Origin: Haematobia irritans
Lineage: Eukaryota > Arthropoda > Insecta > Diptera > Muscidae
NCBI RefSeq assembly: GCF_050003625.1
Contig: NC_134397.1
Span: 264,982,070 to 265,046,069, forward strand
Reading direction: 5' to 3'
Length of the DNA: 64,000 nt
Made by a program: the position numbers and the translations under genes. Below are positions 56,157 through 64,000 of this stretch, piece after piece. Each line of letters begins with the position of its first letter. The stretch's first letter is position 1. Under the pieces are notes generated by a model. The model was not told the origin of the DNA and did no database searches. It saw only the letters and a program-made list of their open reading frames with translations.

Positions 56157-57031
56157 CACTGAAAAAAAAATATTGTCGTGAGTCCAAAGATTTCATGTCC
56201 TTAAAATACGAATGCAAATTTTGCTTGCCATAGAAGACGAATTTCTCTAATATAAAGTTTTTTTTTGTCCAAAAGTCGATAAAGTTTTCAATGAAGTCGT
56301 ATTGTTCTTATAATTAAGTGATTTGACTTAAAAACGGGTATCATAACATGAAAGAAAAATTTTTTTAAGGTCAACTTGAGTTTAATAATTCAGAAAAATT
56401 CTTTAAAATTAATGAAATTGTCTTTAAATTTGTTGCCTATTTGCATCTTTACTACAAAGCAAAAAATTGTTAAAAAATAGGACATGGTTTTCAACACTTT
56501 ATTTTAAAGACGTTTTTTACTTGAAACATAGCATAAATACTACTGGAAGTCGACTCTGAATTTGGAAAATAAAGTTGTCGTTAACTCGTTTTTAAAGGAC
56601 TTTGATGGCATAAGCTGAGTACTATGGTCAGTTTTCAAGCTGATAATCAGCTTGTTTCCACGGTTACTTTTTTTAACTAATTAATTTAGAAATATAAAAT
56701 TATTTGCAATCAATTCCTTGGACTTTTTCAATCCATTATTTGGCAAGACTTGATCACAATATAATCGTCTTCATAAACATATTTGTACTTTTAATTTAGT
56801 GTTTTGGTGAAAAAACCGAACATAGTACTCACCTATATGAAGAAAAAAACTGACAAAAAAAAAACGAAATATTAAAATTTGCTTCCTAGAAGCAAGTACA
56901 CAAAACCCAAATTGAATTGTGTCTCAAAAGTATCCTTACTTGTATTCTCCGCTTCTTTGGCTCGGAAACAATTCCAAAATTGTTAAAGTAAAGACAAAAT
57001 CTTTGGAACCGAGCATACTTTGTTTTCAGTG
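56157..57031 (+). mobile_element. CACTGAAAAA-end TA-family element with nested MITE
   Basis: Starts CACTGAAAAAAAAATATTGT, ends TACTTTGTTTTCAGTG, TA at 56155-56156 and 57032-57033. Non-coding, 875 bp including the 222-bp MITE at 56613. Confidence 0.88.
56613..56834. mobile_element. GTACTATG-family MITE, 222 bp, ATA duplication
   Basis: Ends AGCTGAGTACTATGGTCAG and CCGAACATAGTACTCACCT, flanked by ATA (56610-56612, 56835-56837). The inverted host copy at about 55.23 kb reads straight through this point with one ATA, proving the 3-bp duplication. Confidence 0.93.
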
Positions 57032-57049
57032 TAGGAAGCTATCCAACTC

Positions 57050-57500
57050 TATGAAATTTAAACTATGATCTTAAAAATCTTTTTTATAGAATTTTCGTTT
57101 TTACTATAAACTAAGAAATAAATATCAGTTTCAAAATAAAGATTATATATAAAATTCTAACAGATACTTCAAAGTACAAAAAAAAAAATAAAATCATAAT
57201 TTCAAATGGTTTCAAACCAAAGATGCAAAATCTTCCGAATAAGTCTTTTCGTTTTTATTCTAAAGATTTAATATCTCAGCTAATTTAAAAATTATTTTTT
57301 TAATGATTTTCTTTACTTTAAGAAGAAATTATCTTACTATAAAGACATACGTCCTTTACGGAGGTACTCAAATGTCAAAGATTAATGTCCTAAAGTTTGT
57401 GAACAATTCTTAAATCGAATGTTATAAACTTTCTTTTAATTGAAATTGCCTTATTTTAAATACATTGGTCTTTAATATTGTATAAATTGCATATCCTAAA
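57050..57500. repeat. Decayed TA-family element (40891 type)
   Basis: 'ttcaaaccaaagatgcaaaa', 'aaagatttaatatctcagct' and 'gtcctttacggaggtactca' correspond to 40891-41546 in reverse. Confidence 0.6.
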
Positions 57501-57512
57501 ATTTAGATTGTA

Positions 57513-57973
57513 CACCCTCAAAAAAATTCGCCCAAACACATTTTGCTTCAAGCATATATATTTTCAGAACTGGTCCCAGCAAAATATTGTTTGTATTGTT
57601 CAAACATATTATGTTTCACCTTAGGACATACACTGGTAGAAAAAAAACTTTAAATAAATTTTCTTTGTGTGGATATATTTTTAAGGCGCCAATTGGTTAC
57701 TTCCATTATTTTACTTGCAGCATACTCTCTAGGTCTCTCTTTCTAAACACATATATGTTTATAGGCTATTTCTAAATTAATATATGTTTGCATCTAAACA
57801 TATTATATTTACAAACATTTTATGTCCCAAACATAATATGCTCTAACATATTAACATATATGTCCCAAACATGTTATGCTAGTTTATGAACATTATATGC
57901 TTGCACTTAAAAAAATTGTGTTAAAAATTTGAGTTCCAAACATATACTTTTTACACAGTCTTTTTCGTCCGTG
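57513..57973. mobile_element. TA-flanked element with CACCCTCAAAAAAA left end
   Basis: TA at 57511-57512 and 57974-57975. The right end is GACTTTTTCGTCCGTG... truncated to CTTTTTCGTCCGTG. The inside repeats CAAACATA/TATGTTT motifs many times ('cccaaacataatatgctcta'). The fragment at 53205-53360 is its relative. Confidence 0.65.
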
Positions 57974-57975
57974 TA

Positions 57976-58545
57976 TAATCTTTCATAACGTGAAACAATT
58001 TCCATTAAATTACAGCGACAAATATTCATAATTACAACGAAAATTTACATTTCGCTGAATGATATAATTTGCAATATCTAAGTTATTAAGCAATTCCATA
58101 TTTAGTATGCATAAATGTATTTCTAAACACGTCGTTTTTTAAACAATTTGTGTGCTGTAATATACTATAAATTACAAACTAGTATCCGATAATTAATAGA
58201 ATAAATTATAAATTAATATTAAGATCAGCAATACGTTTAAATTATATATTGTATAGCATCCGGTGTTATTACGGAATAATTTCCTTTGTACTGTAACTTG
58301 GAATTTAATTGGTAGGCAAGTTGCAAACTGTTATAATTTAACCATTTTCTAGAAAAAAAATCGGTTTAAAATAGCATTTTAATAGCCACTGGCGGACCTA
58401 TCACAGGACTGGTACCGGCACTCCAGTTTGTCACAATACTCATAATTTATTTATTTCCGGACTTAAAATCTTATTGGATCTATACATTTAGTGAAATAGA
58501 ATTATCAGAATAACCTATTGTTAAACGTATTTCAAAACTTTTTTC
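57976..58545. other. AT-rich, no gene
   Basis: Nothing recognisable; several ATTATAAATTA stretches. Confidence 0.35.
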
Positions 58546-58546
58546 C

Positions 58547-59890
58547 ACCATAGGATGTGGGGTATATTAACTTTGTCATTCCGTTTGTAACACATCGAAA
58601 TATTGCTCTAAGACCCCATAAAGCATATATATTCTGGGTCGTGGTGAAATTCTGAGTCGATCTGAGCATATCCGTCCGTCTGTTGAAATCACGCTAACTT
58701 CCGAACGAAACAAGCTATCGACTTGAAACTTGGCACATGTAGTTGCTATTGATGTAGGTTGGATGGTATTGCAAATGGGCCATATCGGTCCACTTTTACG
58801 TATAGCCCCATATAAACGGACCCCCAAATTTGGCTTGCGAGGCCTCTAAGAGAAGCAACTTTCATCCGATCCGGCTGAAATTTTGTACATGGTGTTAGTA
58901 TATGGTCTCTAACAACCATGCAAAAATTGGTTCATATCGGTCCATAATTATATATAGCCCCCATATAAACCGATCCCCAGATTTGGCTTACAGAGCCTCT
59001 AAGAGAAACAAATTTCATCCGATCCGGCTGAAATTCGGTACATGGTTTTAGTATAGGGTCTATAACAACCATGCAAAAATTGGTCCATATCGGTCCATAA
59101 TTGTATATAGCCCCCATATAAACCCATCCCCCGATTTGGCTTACAGAGCCTCTAAGAGAAACAAATTTCATCCGATCCGGCTGAAATTTGGTACATGATA
59201 TTAGTATATGGTCTCAAATGACCATGCAAAAATTGGTCCATATCGGTCCATAATTATATATAGCCCCCATATAAACCGATCACCAGATTTGACCTCCGGA
59301 GCCTCTTGGAAGACCAAAATTCATCTGATTCAGTTGAAATTTGGTACGTTATGTTAATATATGGCCTCAAACACCCATGCAAAAATTGGTCGATATCGGT
59401 CCATAATTATATATAGGCCCCATATAAGCCAATCCCCCGATTTGACCTACGGAGCACCTTGGAAGAGCAAAATTCTTCCCATTCGGTTGAAATTTGGTAC
59501 GTGATGTTAGTATATGGTATCCAACAACCATGCAGGAATTGGTTCCTATCAGTCCATATTTATATATAGCTTCCATATAAACCGATCCCCAGATTTGACC
59601 TCCGGTGCCTTTTGGAGAAGCAAAATTTATCCGATCTGTTTGAAATTTGGTACGTGGTGGTAGTATATGATATTTAACAACCATGCCAAAAGTGGTCCAT
59701 ATCAGTCCATAATCATTTATAGCCCCCACATAAACCGATTCCGAGATTTGGTTTTGCAGCCTCTTGGAGGAGCATATTTCATCCGAGTGAGTTGAAATTT
59801 GTGGATGACAGTCTTTCGTATATCCACGCAATCCATGGTGTAGGGTACATAAGATTAGGCCTGGCTGAACTTACGGCCGTATATACTTGT
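58547..59890 (-). mobile_element. Tandem-unit element with at least six ~145-bp units
   Basis: The core 'gcatatccgtccgtctgttg' is followed by repeats of 'tccataattatatatagccc' / 'ccatgcaaaaattggtccat', spaced about 145 bp. The end is GGCCGTATATACTTGTT. The units diverge progressively to the right, so the array was not recently homogenised. The 154-codon frame inside only reads the units (GAIYNYGPI...). Confidence 0.82.
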
Positions 59891-60056
59891 TATTTCTGGT
59901 TCGATTTGGATGCTCAAAATGAAATTAATTCCTAAGAGTTTGTCCTACTAAATTGTCCCAGGACGTGTCGTTTGGAATCACTCCAAGACGTGTCCTAAAG
60001 TATAAATTTACCCCGTCAATGACAAACCCATGTTAAAGTGATCGGTCTCTTTTATA

Positions 60057-60446
60057 CACTCAAAAAAAAGTGAACTCTCTATTTCACTAAAAACAATTTA
60101 ACTTTATTTTAGTTCATGGAATTATTATGTTTGAAGAAAGTTTCCTTTACTCTAATAATTTTTTGTTTACGTTAGTTAAATTAACTATAACCGAGGAATG
60201 ATTAACTAAATTCGTACCTTCCACAAAATTTCTTTAAATTTGTAAATTTTACCAAAAAATGCGTCCATCATGAACTTCCTATATCACTAAAGACATTCTT
60301 GCAATTTTGAACTACAAGTTTTTCCTTCAAACTACAAAATTTTCTTTAACAAGTGAAAAAACTTCAAAATATTCTAAAATTATATTCAAAATTTTCTAAA
60401 ATTAACCGAAACTTTTCTTCATTGTGGGTTCACTGTTTTTTCAGTG
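60057..60446. mobile_element. TA-family element, CACTCAAAAAAAAGTGAAC ends, 390 bp
   Basis: Starts CACTCAAAAAAAAGTGAACT, ends GTTCACTGTTTTTTCAGTG, TA at 60055-60056 and 60447-60448. The interior has 'tagttcatggaatt' and 'ttctaaaattaaccgaaa'. Confidence 0.85.
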
Positions 60447-60449
60447 TAG

Positions 60450-61301
60450 GTTTTGGCCAGAACTGGGAACTAGTCCTGTAACGGTCCTGTGGCTGATCCC
60501 TTTCTCGTAGGGTTATGACACTTCTAATAGGCACTGTGAAATAAATTGTGTGTATTTGTTTATGGCTAAAAAAAGCATATAATTATATGCTAACTCTTGC
60601 ATGTTTTTATTGTAAAACAATCTCCAGCAAAAACTTGCAAGTTCTGTATTTCTCAAATGTATAATTTGATCTCTCTATGGCTCTCTTTAGCTGGCTTTTT
60701 GGGGGAAGAGAACGACTTACAGTAACGATTTGTGATAATTATCTCATGGTTGCTATACATATATTCACAATAGTGATTATTGTGAATGACTTAATGGTGT
60801 TATGCTGATTATAACGTTTCGGTGATTATCTCTCCAGTGAGCAATCTTTTCACATATGAGAACACAGAACAAAGGCGACAGGGACCATATTTTATATGGA
60901 AGCAAAATCTTTTCAATTTTTATACATTTTACATTGTGATATAGTATTCATCAATCTACTGACATGGGTATTGCATCTATCCATTCTTTTTATCATTAAT
61001 TGTTCATATTACTATGGAAGATTTATTGTATAGTTCTCTATTACAACATTCACACTGCCATTTTACAACACCAATTCATTGTTTTGATAACAAAACCTCT
61101 ATAGCAATTTGATTTACGCTGATTGAATTATGTTGTAAAATACGAAAAAATAGAAATTAATTGTAATTTAATTTAATGCAATATTAAACAGGCAAGTGGT
61201 ATGTGTTTTTGTTTAGGTTTTTTATTATATGGGAAATTAAGATTCCAAGACAGACACAGATTTCGATGTCATAATCATAAATATAGGTTTATATTATCGC
61301 C
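60450..61301. other. No gene seen
   Basis: AT-rich host-like DNA. A CACAATAGTGATTATTGTGAAT palindrome near 60.77 kb resembles fragments of the GGGCTG family. Confidence 0.35.
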
Positions 61302-61305
61302 TTAA

Positions 61306-61547
61306 CCCTCTAATGCCCAATCCCGCCTTTAGGCGGGCTTCATAAAATAAGGAAGCTTTTAGTAAAACACACCTTAAGACAACAAAAATGAATAAAATAA
61401 AAAGAAAACTTAGTTGAACCTGTTCCAGAGCCTTTGCAGCATATTCTGAACTTTAACGTATAAATTTTTCTTGATTAGTGTTTTTGTTGTTGTGTCGATA
61501 ACATTGAATATTTATTAAGCTGATAAATAAATTGGGGCATTAGAGGG
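61306..61547. mobile_element. piggyBac-like MITE, 242 bp
   Basis: Ends CCCTCTAATGCCCAAT and ATTGGGGCATTAGAGGG. The left flank is TTAA (61302-61305), the right flank TTTA, one base off. CCCT...ends with TTAA targets are diagnostic of piggyBac. No transposase; a subterminal GCCTTTAGGCGGG hairpin is present. Confidence 0.82.
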
Positions 61548-61639
61548 TTTACCGAATAGACAATATAAATGGAATTCTATTAGATAGGATCTTTGTACCA
61601 TTTTATTAATTTTTACTCTATATTCTATTTTACTCTATA

Positions 61640-63050
61640 TATATAAAGCAGTAAGTTTAGGGCCGGGCCGAATCTTAAATACCCATCACCATGAACCAAA
61701 TATTAGGGTTTCCTTTGTAATTTCAGGAGGGCTTGAGGACTTGAGGCCAATTCCCGAAGATAAATTTAAAGATTTCACCTATGAGGACTATATCAGATTC
61801 TGGATTTATAAGAACCATTTTTGTTTGAATTTTAGAGGAATCATTAACATCTCCTGTAAGTGTGCAAGAAAATTATAAAATAACGTTTTGATTTGAAATC
61901 TTAAATCTGTAGATTTTCAGCCGAGAAGTAAAATCTGGAAATTTTACATTGAGTTTCAAGCAATTTTCATGATCAGTGCGCCTTCTATACCCTCAAGAAG
62001 TGAAGTCGGTCTATATGGAGGCATTACCAAATGGGCCGATAAAAACTTAATCCGATACACGTTTGAGTGAGCCTAAAATACCAGAATATTTACAATTTCA
62101 GGAAAATCGGATATAAACTACGGTTTCTAGAAACCCAAGGAGTTAAATCGGGAGATCGTTCTTATGAGGGCTATACTAAAACATGGACCGATACTCACCG
62201 TTTGTGGCACACCTCTTTATGGTCCTAAAATACCTATAAATTTCCAATTTCAGGCAAATTGTATATAAACTACGGATTCTATAAACCCAAGATGTAAAAT
62301 CGGGAGATCGGTCTATATGGGGGCAATACCAAAATATGGAACGATACGGACGATTTTAGGCACACCTTTTGATGGTCCTCAAGTACCTCTAGATTTTCAA
62401 TTTCAGGCAAATTGGATAAAAACTACGGTTTCTATAAGCCCAAGACCCCAAATCGGGAGGTTGGTTTATATGGGGACCATACCAAAACATGGACCGATGC
62501 TCACCATTTTTGGCACACCTCTTTACGGTTCTAAATTACCTCTCGATTTCCAATTTCAGGTAAATTGGATAAAAACTGCGGTTTCTATAAGCCCAAGATG
62601 TAAAATAGGGAGATCGGTCATATGGGGGCTATACCAAAATATGGACCGATACTCACAATTTTTGGCACACGTATTTGTGGTCATAAAATGCCTCTAGATT
62701 TCAAATTTCAGGCAAATTGGATAAAAACTACGATTTCTATAAGCCCAAGACCCCAAATCGGGAGGTCGGTTTATATGGGGACTATATCAAAACCTGGACC
62801 ATCTTCGAACATGACCTGCCTGCGGACAAAAGACAAGTTTGTGCAAAATTTCAGCACGATTGCTTCATTATTGAAGACTGTAGCGTGATTACAACAGACA
62901 GACGGACATCGTTATATCGTCTTAGAATTTCTCCCTGGTCAAGAATATATATATATACTTTATATAGTCGGAAATCGATATTTCGATGTGTTACAAGCGG
63001 AATGACAAACTTATTATACCCCCGTCACCATTCTATGGTGGTGGGTATAA
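61640..63050 (+). mobile_element. Tandem-unit element inserted in another repeat
   Basis: Left part AGTTTAGGGCCGGGCCGAAT with CCCATCACCATG; right end ATGGTGGTGGGTATAA. At least four ~150-160-bp units contain 'gatcggtctatatgggggca' / 'aaactacggtttctat'. The core 'aacagacagacggacatcgt' is present. The surrounding repeat continues on both sides and has an uninterrupted relative at 63.48-63.69 kb. Confidence 0.75.
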
Positions 63051-63059
63051 AAAGTTAAA

Positions 63060-63700
63060 ATTACTTATTAAAAGTATGAAAAACCCAAGTTATAAAAAAT
63101 TGAATTAAAAGAAATTCCTGGGTAGTTCAACTAAAGAACATCATTGGGAGTGCATCTTATCGAAGTGCTTTTAAAGTTGTGCCTTTGGAAGAACTTCCAA
63201 ATTTTTTGCTGGGCTGGGGTTAACATAAGACGGATGTCCATCGTTTCAACAGCTGTTGCACTGAATTTGAATCACTTTTTAGAGTGTTATCTGAATTCAG
63301 TTTTTTAGGTTTGAATTTAAAAATTTTGTGATATTTTGCCAATTAAATAAATTTTATAACTTTTTTTTATGATTTTTAATTCATTCTAATGCTTGTCTGA
63401 AACGATTGACCTCAAATATTTTCAAAAGTTCAAAATTTTTCTAGAATGAATTTAGCATTTCTTTCGATAAAATTTGGATAGTTTGTGCCATTTTACTAAT
63501 TCTTACTCTGCTTTTACCGTATTTGAATCAAAGGGAGTTAAAATTGCTCATTAAAAAGTATGGAAAAAAGCGAGTTATAAAAAATTGAATAAAAAGAACT
63601 TCCTGTGAAGTTAAAATGAGGAACATCTTTGGCAGGACATTTCTGGAAGTGCTTTTATAGCTGTGGATTTAGAATTCCAATTTTTTTTTGCTAGGAAATG
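63060..63700. repeat. Two related dispersed repeat units
   Basis: 'gttataaaaaattgaattaa' (63.09 kb) and 'gttataaaaaattgaataaa' (63.57 kb), each followed by an aagaacttcctg-like and a 'gaagtgcttttaaagttgtg'-like block, show two diverged copies. Inverted counterparts lie at 28.0-28.4 kb. Confidence 0.6.
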
Positions 63701-64000
63701 AATAATTATCTTGTGTTTAATAACACAAGATTATTTATTAAGATAATTACAAAAATTATTGTTTTAATGGCACATTTTAAATGAAAAAGACGTTTTCTCG
63801 TAATCTCGTAATATACCTATTTAGATTCAAATTGTATTTTTTATGGAACAAATTTATCGGCCACAAAAAAAACTACTTTCCTCCGGCTGAAAGTACATTA
63901 ATTTGATAATGGTTTCTGGCGAATTTAATTATTAAACTTTTTTCCGATAGTTTATTGTATTCTTTTATATTTCTTAAAATTTTGTTTTAATAGAATTAAT
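63701..64000. other. AT-rich end of window
   Basis: A near-perfect palindrome around 'taataacacaagattattta' (63.70-63.74 kb). No gene. Confidence 0.35.

Noticed and set aside
58576..59831. Several 79-171-codon frames with GAIYNYGPIW repeats (also 30.0-30.5, 50.1-50.6, 62.3-63.0 kb)
   Set aside because: They are translations of the ~145-bp tandem units, in shifting frames, with no conserved start.
58547..59890. CRISPR-like array from regular ~145-bp units
   Set aside because: Units are long and diverged, with no short identical repeats or unique spacers; the genome is eukaryotic.
62545..62570. Ratchet-like TTTCAGGTAAAT
   Set aside because: Part of the tandem unit; sister units read CAGGCAAAT, so not a splice site.

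Overview
The window looks like nuclear DNA from a higher (calyptrate, probably muscid) fly: roughly 65-70% AT, no bacterial gene layout, animal-type transposons nested inside one another, and a dipteran-style splice architecture. The species call is inference from repeat style. No complete host protein gene is visible. Nearly every long open frame is a transposase remnant or a reading of a repeat.

Host-gene signals are sparse but partly coherent. A short coding start with a good fly start context runs straight into a GTAAGT splice donor (3547-3588, +). Two juxtaposed acceptor/donor sites on the same strand, near 12,574 and 37,113, look like recursive-splicing (ratchet) points. I infer that most of the window may be the first long intron of a plus-strand gene whose later exons lie beyond 64,000. 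A separate GC-rich open stretch at 521-700 on the minus strand reads like the membrane-spanning C-terminus of another gene.

The rest is mobile DNA. (1) DD41D, rosa-type mariner: four copies (1-147, 1225-2168, 13929-14862, 32019-32951). The three complete ones each carry a different internal deletion of the DNA-binding half. (2) A DD37E Tc1-like element (24682-25895) and a DD34D mariner (about 46.7-49.1 kb) broken by several insertions. (3) hAT-type elements with 8-bp target duplications (9103-9478, 10987-11852, 13249-15109, 22439-23368, 28538-29233), and the CATAGACC family with 7-8 bp. (4) A short family with 3-bp duplications and GTACTATG-like ends (7437, 10841, 19411, 33839, 56613). (5) TA-flanked elements with CACTGAAAAA-like ends (for example 40891, 56157, 60057). 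(6) A piggyBac-like MITE (61306), a Harbinger-like MITE (22253) and AATTAA-rich foldbacks. (7) A tRNA-derived SINE with four near-full copies (6107 +; 46355, 49286, 54390 -). (8) Large elements with about 150-bp internal tandem units (23.65-26.6, 29.5-30.6, 41.9-43.4, 50.1-51.2, 58.5-59.9, 61.6-63.05 kb).

Layout: 0-9.5 kb mixed MITEs, SINE and the candidate first exon; 10.6-16.2 kb two three-level nests; 17-23.4 kb CATAGACC and hAT copies; 23.6-26.6 kb tandem-unit element with Tc1 inside; 28-33 kb nested hAT, tandem-unit element, tRNA-like element and rosa; 33.8-40.7 kb quieter DNA with the second ratchet site; 40.9-45 kb tandem-unit and foldback DNA; 45-46.3 kb quiet DNA; 46.3-49.7 kb two SINEs and the broken mariner; 50-64 kb tandem-unit elements and TA-family copies. 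The stacked target duplications give a relative insertion order, and several paralogues serve as empty-site controls.
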